The notes: generated from the sequence alone by a model not told the origin. Shown: positions 15,881 to 23,812, numbered from the stretch's first letter. The stretch is 26,571 nucleotides of DNA from Desulfobulbaceae bacterium UBA5611 (GCA_002424635.1 DIKT01000018.1:47307-73877); one strand, 5' to 3'. A program made the numbers and translations.

Positions 15881-17293
15881 ATGCAATTTCTACCTGAGTT
15901 AACACTGTTAGGAGCAGGTCTTGTCATTTTCCTGCTCAGTCTTGGTAAAACCGACATCGACAAAATGAAAACGTTTGCCATTATCCTGGGCACCATAACA
16001 TTTGGCGCGACGCTGTTGAGTTGGGACCAGGAAGGAACACTCTTTTTTGGCTCTTACCAGGTTGACCTCTACTCTCAGGTTTTTAAAATTTTAATTGCCG
16101 GAGCCATGCTTGTTGTCCTTATCCTTGGCCGCCAACTGAAAGATATAAAGAAATCAGTCCATCCGGAATACTATCTGTTTTTATTTATCAGCGTCCTGGG
16201 CTTGATGATGCTGGTGTCAAGCATTGAACTGCTGGCTATTTTTGTGGCCCTTGAGCTCTCATCTTTTGCTGTTTATATCATGGTGGCCATGCGCAACGAC
16301 TCCGGCAGTTCCCGGTTTCAGATGGAAGCCGGCATCAAATATCTGTTATTTGGTGTCACCGCTACCGGTTTCATGCTCTTTGGCATGAGTTATATGTTCG
16401 GCCTGACCGGTTCAACTCAGCTGTCAGTAGTAATGAGCAAACTGTCCTATATGTATGCTCAACCGGCTGCTATCGTTGCCATTTTGATGGTGCTGGCTGG
16501 ATTTTTTTACAAACTTGCCATCTTCCCTTTCCATTTCTGGGTACCGGATGTCTATGAAGGGGCCGCCAACGAGACAACAGCCTTTATTGCCTCAGTACCG
16601 AAACTGGCGGCAGTGGCACTGCTGATCAGGATTATCAGCATGGTCAATGGCGAGGGTCAGGTCATAGTCAATGTGCTGATGGCTTGCGCTATTCTGTCGA
16701 TGTTTTACGGCAATCTATCGGCCCTGATACAGACCGATCTCAAACGTCTGCTCGGTTTTTCCGGTATCGCCCATGCCGGGTTTGTTCTCCTCGGGATATT
16801 GACCTTTCAGCTCAGCGGTTATGCGAACGCCATTTACTATATCAGTGGCTACGTAGTCATGAATCTTGCCTGTTTTCTGGTCATCTGTTCGATTACCAGC
16901 CATGGAGAGAACGTACAGATTAATGATTTAAGCGGTCTGCATAAACGATCGCCATTGTTGGCTCTGACCTTGGCGGTGGCCCTTTTTGCCCTCGCCGGTA
17001 TCCCGCCATTTGTCGGTTTTATGGGTAAATTCATGATCCTCACCGGTGCCTTGAAACAAGGTTTTCTGATCATGGTGATTCTGGCAGCTCTCAATACGGC
17101 AATTGCTATTTTTTATTATCTGTCAGTGATTCGGGTGACTTACTGCAGTGATCCTAATAATCATGGCCGGATTAACAGTAATTTATTTACCAAGACGGCT
17201 TCTATTGTTCTCATGCTCATAATTATAATCATGGGCGTCATTCCGCAGCCATTTCTTAATTTTGCCACCTCGACAGTACAAGCAATTATGTAA
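15881..17293 (+). CDS. nuoN: NADH-quinone oxidoreductase subunit N
   Basis: The antiporter-like subunit nearest to NuoK in complex I. The 470 residues carry E125 (FVALELSSFAVYIM), K211 (GFFYKLAIFPFHFWVPDVYEGA) and K241 (SVPKLAAVALLIRI), the usual pump residues of NuoN. FALAGIPPFVGFMGKF is the late signature. It is the last gene of the operon; about 90 bp after the stop lies a large two-way terminator. Confidence 0.96.
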   Translation: MQFLPELTLLGAGLVIFLLSLGKTDIDKMKTFAIILGTITFGATLLSWDQEGTLFFGSYQVDLYSQVFKILIAGAMLVVLILGRQLKDIKKSVHPEYYLFLFISVLGLMMLVSSIELLAIFVALELSSFAVYIMVAMRNDSGSSRFQMEAGIKYLLFGVTATGFMLFGMSYMFGLTGSTQLSVVMSKLSYMYAQPAAIVAILMVLAGFFYKLAIFPFHFWVPDVYEGAANETTAFIASVPKLAAVALLIRIISMVNGEGQVIVNVLMACAILSMFYGNLSALIQTDLKRLLGFSGIAHAGFVLLGILTFQLSGYANAIYYISGYVVMNLACFLVICSITSHGENVQINDLSGLHKRSPLLALTLAVALFALAGIPPFVGFMGKFMILTGALKQGFLIMVILAALNTAIAIFYYLSVIRVTYCSDPNNHGRINSNLFTKTASIVLMLIIIIMGVIPQPFLNFATSTVQAIM

Positions 17294-17385
17294 TCTTCTG
17301 TAATATATCTTAACTTATGGAAAAAAGATCAGCAGGAACAAAAGCCTGGATTATTAAGAAAGGCTGCGGCAAGACTAAGGAAAAA

Positions 17386-17440
17386 TGTCCAAAAAAAAAA
17401 GCTCCTGTTCATGACATGAACAGGAGCTTTTTTTTGGACA
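17386..17440. terminator. Large bidirectional terminator after nuoN
   Basis: A nearly perfect 55-bp palindrome: TGTCC plus A10 (17386-17400), a 13-bp G+C-rich arm (17401-17413), one central base, the matching arm (17415-17427), T8 and GGACA (17428-17440). The real loop must be about 5 nt. Both sides carry a U-tract for transcripts from their strand, so it ends the nuo operon and the convergent minus-strand gene. Confidence 0.93.
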
Positions 17441-17452
17441 TGTGAAAACTAT

Positions 17453-17704
17453 TTATTTTTTACCTTTTCCAGATGCTCTCTTCGCAGCCTTCAAAGGGTT
17501 AACACGAATTGTCACTACATTGATCTCCGGCTTGGCATGCGTTGCAAAATTACAAATTCCAATACGCCATTTAGATTCTGGTGACATAAATGTTTTACAG
17601 AACTGGACCCCTGATTCTTCCACAATCCGTTCACAACCAGTACATTTATCAATCACAGACTTAAAATTTCTTTCGCTATAACTTTTCGCATCTTGTTTTT
17701 GCAT
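17453..17704 (-). CDS. PxxKW-type small cysteine-rich protein
   Basis: An 83-residue basic protein with four cysteines (C21 and C24 as CTGC, C36, C51) and the sequence PESKW at 42-46, which fits the PxxKW family of short cysteine-rich proteins known from Deltaproteobacteria. The cysteines suggest a zinc or iron-sulfur site. The function of the family is not known to me. ATG 17704 has an excellent AGGAGG site 5 bp upstream; an in-frame TTG at 17737 is unlikely. The C-terminus is lysine-rich (LKAAKRASGKGKK). It stands alone, convergent with nuoN. Confidence 0.8.
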   Translation of the reverse strand: MQKQDAKSYSERNFKSVIDKCTGCERIVEESGVQFCKTFMSPESKWRIGICNFATHAKPEINVVTIRVNPLKAAKRASGKGKK

Positions 17705-17737
17705 CTTATCCTCCTGATTTCTCAAACGACTTAACAA

Positions 17738-18071
17738 TCATGTCATGCTTTTTAGAGCGAAAGCTCACCTATTTCATTAACCTGAAATCAAGCCATGATT
17801 CATATAGAAAAGTTTTAAATAATAACAAAACATGCGACTTTTCTCAAGTAAAAAAATATAATAGTGCTTTAGCTTGGAGCTAGCCATTTTTTTAAATAAA
17901 TAGTAAATTTGACCATCCTTAACTAAAAAACCATAAAAAAAAACAATCTGTTATCTCTACTTGCTTGTATTAGCCGACTTCATAAGATAGAATAAATTTA
18001 TCTTTGGAAAAAGTTTCCAATTATTTAAATTTACACGCATTATATTATGAACATGAAAAAGGAAACAGGCC
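17738..18071. other. AT-rich intergenic region without a recognisable gene
   Basis: This 334-bp gap separates the divergent PxxKW and pilC genes and is much richer in A+T than the coding DNA around it. No open frame of family type is visible. It holds a small GAGC-GAAA-GCTC hairpin (17755-17766), a perfect TATAAT (17857-17862) without a matching -35 box, a weak stem TAGCT-TGG-AGCTA (17870-17882) followed by T7, and the inverted repeat listed separately at 18004-18020. Promoters for both flanking genes must lie here, but I cannot place them with confidence. Confidence 0.6.
18004..18020. repeat. Inverted repeat upstream of pilC
   Basis: TTGGAAA-AAG-TTTCCAA is a perfect 7-bp inverted repeat with a 3-bp centre, ending 51 bp before the pilC start. 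It could be an operator; no binding protein is suggested by the context. Confidence 0.4.
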
Positions 18072-19283
18072 ATGCCAGTTTTTATATGGAAAGGTGTCAA
18101 TTCACAGGGTGTCAAACGTAAAGGAGAAGTAGAATCTTCTGACCAGGCTGCGGCCTTAGCCCATGTAAAAAGACTTCGAATCCAGAATATCATTATCAAG
18201 GAAAAGCCTAAAGACCTCTTTGAGAATATTGCCTTCTTCAAACCCAAAGTAACCGGTAAGGACCTGGTAATCTTTACTCGGCAACTATCCACCATGATTG
18301 ATGCCGGACTTCCACTCATTCAAAGTCTGGAGATATTAGCGAAACAGCAGGATAACGCAACTTTCAAAACTGTTCTTACTGCTATCAAAAGAGATGTGGA
18401 GACCGGCACCACCATTGCCGATGCCATGCGGAAACATCCAGCAGTTTTTGATAGTCTGTTTTCTAATATGATTGAAGCAGGTGAGACCGGCGGTATCCTC
18501 GACACTATCCTTGGCCGGCTTGCGGTGTTCAAGGAAAAATCCATGGCCCTGCAAAAAAAAATAAAAGGGGCCATGACTTATCCTGTTATCTGTCTGGCCA
18601 TTTCCTTTCTAATCCTGGGAGTCATCCTCATCTTTGTTATTCCCGTATTTGAGGAGATGTTTTCCAGCATGGGGGCCGCCCTGCCGATCCCGACACAAAT
18701 TGTTGTTGAGATGAGCAATTTCATGAAATCGAATTTCCTGTATATCATCATGGGAATTTTCGCCTTTATATTTGTCATCAAAAAATTATATAATACCGAA
18801 AAAGGCAGACTGAAAATGGATGCCATGATGTTACGAGCACCCGTTGTTGGTCCTTTGATCAGAAAAGTGGCCGTGGCCAAATTTACCAGAACCCTGAGCA
18901 CCATGCTGCAAAGTGGTGTCCCCATTCTTGATGCTCTGCAGGTGGTAGCCAAAACCTCCGGAAACAAGGTTATTGAAGGAGCCGTGGTCAGAGTTGCAGA
19001 AAGTATCAGTGAGGGGCGGCCCATAGCCGAACCCCTGGAAGAAAGTGGTGTTTTTCCTAATATGGTCGTGCAGATGATTAATGTCGGTGAATCCGTCGGC
19101 GCCCTCGATACCATGCTGACCAAGATTGCCGATTTTTATGACGATGAGGTAGATCAAGCTGTAAGCAATCTCACCGCTATGATTGAACCCTTAATGATGG
19201 TCGTCTTAGGAGGAATGATCGGCGGTATTGTCGTTGCCATGTACCTGCCGATCTTCTCAATGGCTTCCGTCGTCGGTGGTTAA
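18072..19283 (+). CDS. pilC: Type IV pilus / type II secretion inner-membrane platform protein
   Basis: Integral inner-membrane protein of the PilC/GspF family, the platform on which the PilB or GspE ATPase works to assemble pilin or pseudopilin. The N-terminus (FIWKGVNSQGVKRKGEVESSD) is the usual start. Two T2SF domains of about 120 residues follow (roughly 68-191 and 270-392); the first carries FTRQLSTMIDAGLPLIQSLEIL, the second FTRTLSTMLQSGVPILDALQVV. Three hydrophobic segments lie at about 170-193, 222-237 and 374-396. The 403 residues are complete. An AAAAAGGAAA site precedes ATG 18072. No pilB, pilT or pilin gene is nearby, so the partner system must be elsewhere. Confidence 0.92.
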   Translation: MPVFIWKGVNSQGVKRKGEVESSDQAAALAHVKRLRIQNIIIKEKPKDLFENIAFFKPKVTGKDLVIFTRQLSTMIDAGLPLIQSLEILAKQQDNATFKTVLTAIKRDVETGTTIADAMRKHPAVFDSLFSNMIEAGETGGILDTILGRLAVFKEKSMALQKKIKGAMTYPVICLAISFLILGVILIFVIPVFEEMFSSMGAALPIPTQIVVEMSNFMKSNFLYIIMGIFAFIFVIKKLYNTEKGRLKMDAMMLRAPVVGPLIRKVAVAKFTRTLSTMLQSGVPILDALQVVAKTSGNKVIEGAVVRVAESISEGRPIAEPLEESGVFPNMVVQMINVGESVGALDTMLTKIADFYDDEVDQAVSNLTAMIEPLMMVVLGGMIGGIVVAMYLPIFSMASVVGG

Positions 19284-19376
19284 TGTTCAACAACCAACAC
19301 TTATTTTTTTTCGTCCTTATCCTTAACACTTAATCGGGATTTATATAAAAAATTATTCTTATTCATGGAGATTAAC

Positions 19377-19664
19377 ATGACGCTAACAAAGGCAGAATTA
19401 GTGCAGCAAGTATACAAAACGCATCCCTCATTGAGCAAAACTCAGGCCACGGAATCAGTCGAGGCCTTTCTGCGGATCTCGAAGAACACCCTGATTAATG
19501 GCTCCGACCTGTTGCTGAGCGGCTTTGGCAAGTTTAACGTAAAAGACAAAAATTCCAGAAGAGGCCGTAATCCGCAAACTGGAGATGAATTGACGCTTGA
19601 TGCACGAAGAGTGATCACTTTCAAGCCCTCCGGGATTTTGCGTGATAAAATAAATAATCTGTAG
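19377..19664 (+). CDS. ihfA: Integration host factor alpha-like DNA-bending protein
   Basis: A member of the HU/IHF family, most like the alpha subunit of IHF: MTLTKAELVQQVY at the start, LSGFGKFNVKDKNSRRGRNPQTGDELTL in the beta arm, with the intercalating proline P66 in RNP, and ARRVITFKPSGILRDKI at the end. It has 95 residues, normal for this family. ATG 19377 is preferred over ATG 19365 because GGAG (19369-19372 region) then has correct spacing. A weak promoter-like pair (TTAACA 19323, TATAAA 19344, 15-bp spacer) lies upstream. The last base of its stop codon is the first base of a MITE-like insertion, so the exact native C-terminus may have been altered by a few residues. Confidence 0.9.
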   Translation: MTLTKAELVQQVYKTHPSLSKTQATESVEAFLRISKNTLINGSDLLLSGFGKFNVKDKNSRRGRNPQTGDELTLDARRVITFKPSGILRDKINNL

Positions 19665-19804
19665 GGTGTCTTGAAAAATGAGGATTTTCGTTCAAAATCA
19701 AGGCATGTGATAAATTTTACCGCAGGCATATAGTTGATATTCCGAGGATAAAATTTTGAGCATAACGCCGAGTTTGGGCGAAAAAACCATTTTGCAAGGC
19801 ACCC
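19664..19804. mobile_element. MITE-like inverted-repeat element with TGTA target duplication
   Basis: A 141-bp non-coding element bounded by GGGTGTCTTG on the left and CAAGGCACCC on the right, which are inverted copies with one mismatch. The similarity continues inward: AAAATG and TTTTTCG blocks recur, and ATG..AAATTTTACC (about 19707-19726) mirrors GGATAAAATTTTGAGCAT (about 19746-19763). The same four bases, TGTA, flank both ends (19660-19663 and 19805-19808), as expected from a 4-bp target duplication. No transposase is encoded. Only one copy is in the window, so its repeat nature in the genome is inferred from its form. Confidence 0.65.
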
Positions 19805-19848
19805 TGTAGACTTCTCCCGCATCAGTACAACCTCTTCCTTCTTTGTCT

Positions 19849-19895
19849 CAGCGATTGACTCATATTGGCGTTATTTAGTCTGAGATGAATCGCTG
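19849..19895. repeat. Imperfect hairpin upstream of the ParB-like gene
   Basis: CAGCGATT (19849-19856) pairs with AATCGCTG (19888-19895) and, further in, CTCA (19859-19862) with TGAG (19881-19884). The loop is 18 nt and no T-run follows, so it is not a standard terminator. Together with the MITE-like element it fills the 328 bp between ihfA and the next gene; nothing else is recognisable there. Confidence 0.45.
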
Positions 19896-19992
19896 GCAAA
19901 GAATTGAGAATTTTATCTGATATCGCTTGAATGGGCTCGCATTCACTGCTGAGAGCCTTCTACTCTTTTTTGCCTCTAACACTTGATCCTTC

Positions 19993-20928
19993 ATGTTCAG
20001 CCATCCCCAATTTAAGTATGTTTCTGTAGCTGCAATTAATACCAGCCCCAGCTGGACTCTTCATCCTTTCCTGGATATTGCACCGGTGCCGGCACTCCAA
20101 CAATCTTTTGAAGAGTCAGGTATTTTGCATCCTCCTATTGTGCAGCAGACAGATAATGGCAGCTTTAATCTTATCTGTGGCCACAGACGTCTGTACGCGG
20201 TCAGACATTATTTCAGGCAGGCCAGCCTTCCCTGCCTGGTTATCCAGTCAGCACTGCCGCCATCTGCTTTTTTCCTCTTTATTTTAACAGATCAACAAAC
20301 CAATGGTCTTCTTAGTCCTATGGAAGCTGCCTTTTTTCTGCACTATTGTCTGGATAAGATGGAAGAAAAACAGGTAGCAGAGCTATTTCTTCCTCGCCTG
20401 GGCTATAAAAAACAGACCGCCCTTATCCACAAGCTAACCCGTCTCACCACTCTGGAAAAGTTAATTCAGCAACAAATTCATGCTGGCCTCATCAGTGATA
20501 AGACGGCCTTTGAACTCTTGACTTTAGCACCGGAGGACAGATTATGCCTGGCCCTGCTTTTTGACTATCTACAACTAGGATCAGGAAAACAGAACCGGAT
20601 ATTAATGCTTAGCCGTGATATGGCCTTACGCTCTCACACAACTATCTCTTCCTTGTTTAAACAACAGGAATTCTTAGAAATACTGACCCATCAAGAGATG
20701 AATGTGCCGCAGAAATCGCACTTAATCCTGGAATTGCTGCAAAAACAGGTCTATTGTCGAAGCATTGATGCTGAACAGGACTTTAAAGAGAAAGTGAAAA
20801 AACTTAAATTACCCGGCAACTATGAGATCACTCATAGTCTTAATTTTGAGAAAGATGAGGTCTACCTGACAGAGACTTTTCCAGATTGGGAAAGTTGTAA
20901 AAAACACGTTGCTACCAAACAGCAGTAA
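19993..20928 (+). CDS. Orphan ParB-like protein
   Basis: A 311-residue protein with the layout of ParB/Spo0J. Residues about 25-90 resemble the N-terminal CTP-binding domain: LQQSFEESGILHPPIVQ, then GHRRLYAVRHY (63-73), where chromosomal ParB has GERR. The central part (about 107-222: LSPMEAAFF..., LGYKKQTALIHKLTRL, HAGLISDKTAFELLTLAPEDR) follows the ParB helix-turn-helix region in order. The C-terminal part (LKLPGNYEITHSLNFEKDEVYLTETF) is unlike classical ParB dimer domains. No parA is adjacent. ATG 19993 lacks a clear ribosome site. It may be a diverged DNA-binding CTP switch; its role is unknown. It ends 4 bp from the convergent ribD. Confidence 0.75.
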   Translation: MFSHPQFKYVSVAAINTSPSWTLHPFLDIAPVPALQQSFEESGILHPPIVQQTDNGSFNLICGHRRLYAVRHYFRQASLPCLVIQSALPPSAFFLFILTDQQTNGLLSPMEAAFFLHYCLDKMEEKQVAELFLPRLGYKKQTALIHKLTRLTTLEKLIQQQIHAGLISDKTAFELLTLAPEDRLCLALLFDYLQLGSGKQNRILMLSRDMALRSHTTISSLFKQQEFLEILTHQEMNVPQKSHLILELLQKQVYCRSIDAEQDFKEKVKKLKLPGNYEITHSLNFEKDEVYLTETFPDWESCKKHVATKQQ

Positions 20929-20932
20929 ATAA

Positions 20933-22051
20933 TCAAGGATACAGGATATCACCTTCCACCATGATATCCTGGCCGAGTCGGCTATAATGGACATTTTGCA
21001 GCCGGATAGCCTCCCCATAACTTTTAACATTCAGCCCTGCAACGACTGCTGTGCCGGAACTGCCGGCAAAGATGGGGGCAATAAACAGATTTATATGATC
21101 CACCAGTTGCTGTGTTAAAAAAGCACCATGAATGGTTGCTCCCCCCTCCACCAGCAGCGACAATACCCCCTCCCGAGCCAGAATTTGCAACATCTGCACA
21201 AGATCGACCCGGCCATCACTGCCGCAATCCACCTGATGGATCACAACTTTATCCGTTCTGCTTAGCCGTTTTATTTTTTCAAGGCTCACGTCCTTGCTGC
21301 AAAAAATCCAGGTAGGTGCAAGAGAAGTTAGTGAAAGCAGCCGAGCCGATGGTGGAATATGCAGATGGGTATCCATGATAACACGGATAGGATCTCTGCC
21401 CCTGCCATGCGGCAGACGAGTAGTAAGAGAGGGGTCATCCACCATGACGGTCACATTGCCGACCAAAATCGCATCCAGACGATTACGGAGATGATGGCCC
21501 CTGTGCAGAGAAGCCGGTCCGGTGATGGGACCGCCCTGTTGCGGCTGATAACTGATGCGGCCATCAAGACTGATCGCCGCTTTCATTACCACCCAGGGCA
21601 AGCCCCGGGTGATATATTTAATAAAGGGGCGATTAAGAGCGCGACATTCGGCTTCCAGAATACCACTGGTCAGCTCAAGCCCCTGATCCTGCAGATAAGC
21701 GTTGCCTCTGCCCTCAACCAGAGGGTTAGGATCTTCCATGCCGACAACCACCCGACGGATCCCCGCAGCAACAATGGCCCTAGTGCATGGCGGGGTACGG
21801 CCGAAATGATTACAGGGTTCCAGTGTTACATAAAGAGTAGCACCGCGAGCGGATTCACCAGCCTGGCGCAGGGCATGTATTTCGGCATGGGGCGTCCCCG
21901 CCTGTTGGTGATATCCCGTGGCAATGACCTTCTGATCACGGACCACAACGGCCCCCACACAGGGATTAGGAGAAGTCCGTCCTATTCCTTTACGCGCCTC
22001 TTTCAAGGCCAGCCGCATAAAAGATTGATCGCTACCCGCAACTGTCAGCAT
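20933..22051 (-). CDS. ribD: Bifunctional riboflavin synthesis deaminase/reductase
   Basis: Catalyses two consecutive steps of riboflavin synthesis: deamination of the pyrimidine from GTP and NADPH reduction of its ribosyl chain. The N-terminal deaminase has the zinc motif H55-A-E57 with C80 and C89 (PCNHFGRTPPC). The C-terminal reductase starts near residue 150 (PWVVMKAAISLDGRI) and contains LLVEGGATIHGAFL. From ATG 22051 the protein has 372 residues, the normal length. This start lies 1 bp after the nrdR stop, so the genes are coupled; ATG 22066, inside nrdR, is an alternative. No other rib gene is in the window. Confidence 0.94.
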   Translation of the reverse strand: MLTVAGSDQSFMRLALKEARKGIGRTSPNPCVGAVVVRDQKVIATGYHQQAGTPHAEIHALRQAGESARGATLYVTLEPCNHFGRTPPCTRAIVAAGIRRVVVGMEDPNPLVEGRGNAYLQDQGLELTSGILEAECRALNRPFIKYITRGLPWVVMKAAISLDGRISYQPQQGGPITGPASLHRGHHLRNRLDAILVGNVTVMVDDPSLTTRLPHGRGRDPIRVIMDTHLHIPPSARLLSLTSLAPTWIFCSKDVSLEKIKRLSRTDKVVIHQVDCGSDGRVDLVQMLQILAREGVLSLLVEGGATIHGAFLTQQLVDHINLFIAPIFAGSSGTAVVAGLNVKSYGEAIRLQNVHYSRLGQDIMVEGDILYP

Positions 22052-22052
22052 T

Positions 22053-22520
22053 TCAGCTCTTGACATCTCTGGCGTCCACCAGGGCCTGCAACTCATCGAC
22101 GAACTCGCTGACATCTTTAAATTGCCGATAAACCGAAGCAAACCGAACATAGGCGACCTCGTCAAGATCAGGCAGATTAGCCATCACCAATTCACCAATC
22201 ACTTGAGAAGAAACTTCCTTGGCCCCAATATCCTGCAATTTTTTTTCGATCTCATCAACAAAGGCATCGATCTCATCACAGCTTACCGGTCTTTTCTCAC
22301 AGGCCTTGTCCAGACCGACCACCATTTTCTGTCGATCCCAGGACTCCCGGCGCCCGTCTTTTTTTACTAATACCGGCATCATCACTTCCAGGCGTTCATA
22401 AGTGGTAAAACGCTGGTTGCAAGTCAGACAAGAACGCCGTCGTCTGGTAATGGTACTCTCCTTATTCAAACGGGAGTCAATAACCTTGTTATCAAGATGA
22501 CCACAATAGGGACATTTCAT
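22053..22520 (-). CDS. nrdR: Transcriptional repressor NrdR
   Basis: Nucleotide-sensing repressor of ribonucleotide reductase genes. The N-terminal zinc ribbon has C3, C6, C31 and C34 (CPYCG and CLTCNQRFTTYE), and an ATP-cone domain follows from about residue 49 (VLVKKDGRRESWDRQKMVVGL). The 155 residues are normal. It lies 3 bp after glyA and 1 bp before ribD, a common arrangement in bacteria. No nrd genes are in this window, so its targets are elsewhere. Confidence 0.96.
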   Translation of the reverse strand: MKCPYCGHLDNKVIDSRLNKESTITRRRRSCLTCNQRFTTYERLEVMMPVLVKKDGRRESWDRQKMVVGLDKACEKRPVSCDEIDAFVDEIEKKLQDIGAKEVSSQVIGELVMANLPDLDEVAYVRFASVYRQFKDVSEFVDELQALVDARDVKS

Positions 22521-22523
22521 ATC

Positions 22524-23771
22524 TTAAACTGGATCAACAATGGCAGACAATGGAAATCTGGCACAAAGATCACGCACTTCCTGGCGTACTTTGGCGATTG
22601 TCTGCTGATCACGATTGCTGATAATACGCTCAATCCAGTCGGCAATTAAGGCCATCTCGGCCACTTGCAAGCCTCGAGTCGTCACCGTTGGTGTGCCGAT
22701 CCGCACACCGCTGGTCACAAACCGGGGCTTGGAATCAAAGGGAATGGCGTTTTTATTGACCGTCAGTCCGCCCTGCTCAAGAAGCTCCTCCGCCTCTTTT
22801 CCGGTGATATCTTTGTTGCTCAGATCCACCAGGAAAAGATGATTATCAGTACCCCCGGAGACCAGCCTGAAATTTTTGGCAGTCAACCCTGCGGCCAAGG
22901 CCTTGGCATTTGCCACCACCTGCTTTTGATCAGTCTTGAAGGCCTCACTCATGGCCTCCTTGAAGGCTACCGCCTTGGCTGCGATAACATGCATCAATGG
23001 CCCGCCCTGAATCCCTGGGAAAATATGACTATTAAGCACTTTACCCCACTTTTCTCGTGCCAGGATCAAACCGCCCCTGGGACCACGCAAGGTCTTATGG
23101 GTCGTGGTGGTAACGAAATCGGCATATGGAACAGGGGAGGGATGCACGCCAGCCGCTACCAGACCGGCGATATGGGCCATATCTACCATAAATAAAGCGC
23201 CGACCTCATCGGCAATTCTCCTGAAGCCGGCAAAATCGATAAAACGTGAATAAGCACTGGCACCAGCCACAATCATCTTGGGTTTGTTTTCGAAGGCTAG
23301 CTGTTCAACTTTTTCCATATTGATCTGTTCAGTATCCCGCTCAACACCATAAGAAATAAAATCAAATAACTGGCCGGAAAAATTGACGCCACTGCCATGG
23401 GTCAGATGACCACCATGGGCCAGATCCATCCCCAGGACTTTGTCCCCTGGTTTGAGAGTGGCAAAGTAGACGGCCATATTGGCCTGCGAACCGGAATGAG
23501 GCTGGACATTAGCATACTCGGCCCCGAAAATTTCCAGGGCTCTGGTGATAGCCAGGGTCTCCACCTGATCGGCAAAATCACAACCGCCATAATATCGTTT
23601 CTGCGGATAACCTTCAGCGTACTTATTAGTAAAAATTGAGCCCTGGGCATCCAGAACTGCCTGGGACACAATATTTTCCGAGGCAATCAGCTCCAACTGA
23701 TTATTTTGGCGGTCATATTCAAGTTTGATACTGTTATAGACTTCAGGATCTGTTTTTTGTAATGCAATCAT
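22524..23771 (-). CDS. glyA: Serine hydroxymethyltransferase
   Basis: PLP enzyme that interconverts serine and glycine and supplies methylene-tetrahydrofolate. The PLP lysine is K226 in TTTTHKTLRGPRGG. Other signatures are LELIASENIVS (27-37), YAEGYPQKRYYGG (51-63) and VDMAHIAG (196-203). The 415 residues are complete. ATG 23771 follows AAAAGG. It is the first gene of glyA-nrdR-ribD, with its own promoter and a leader hairpin. No glycine riboswitch is visible in the leader. Confidence 0.97.
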   Translation of the reverse strand: MIALQKTDPEVYNSIKLEYDRQNNQLELIASENIVSQAVLDAQGSIFTNKYAEGYPQKRYYGGCDFADQVETLAITRALEIFGAEYANVQPHSGSQANMAVYFATLKPGDKVLGMDLAHGGHLTHGSGVNFSGQLFDFISYGVERDTEQINMEKVEQLAFENKPKMIVAGASAYSRFIDFAGFRRIADEVGALFMVDMAHIAGLVAAGVHPSPVPYADFVTTTTHKTLRGPRGGLILAREKWGKVLNSHIFPGIQGGPLMHVIAAKAVAFKEAMSEAFKTDQKQVVANAKALAAGLTAKNFRLVSGGTDNHLFLVDLSNKDITGKEAEELLEQGGLTVNKNAIPFDSKPRFVTSGVRIGTPTVTTRGLQVAEMALIADWIERIISNRDQQTIAKVRQEVRDLCARFPLSAIVDPV

Positions 23772-23793
23772 AGCATAATTACCTTTTGCTTTT

Positions 23794-23812
23794 CCAGTTG
23801 ACCCGCAACTGG
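23794..23812 (-). promoter_or_regulatory. Hairpin in the glyA leader
   Basis: CCAGTTG and CAACTGG form a perfect 7-bp stem with a 5-nt loop. With the promoter proposed here the hairpin would lie at the very 5' end of the glyA mRNA. It might protect the transcript end or bind a regulator; no T-run follows. Confidence 0.45.

Noticed and set aside
17317..17445. 42-residue basic frame MEKRSAGTKAWIIKK... running through the nuoN terminator
   Set aside because: It has no ribosome site, its second half is the terminator palindrome itself, and its lysine-rich composition follows from the A-runs.
17857..17893. TATAAT followed by a small stem and T7, as a short independent RNA gene
   Set aside because: There is no acceptable -35 box and the stem is only 5 bp, so a separate small RNA is not supported.
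21359..22063. 234-residue + strand frame opposite ribD
   Set aside because: It is the shadow of ribD, whose zinc-deaminase and reductase motifs are clear; it has no motif of its own.
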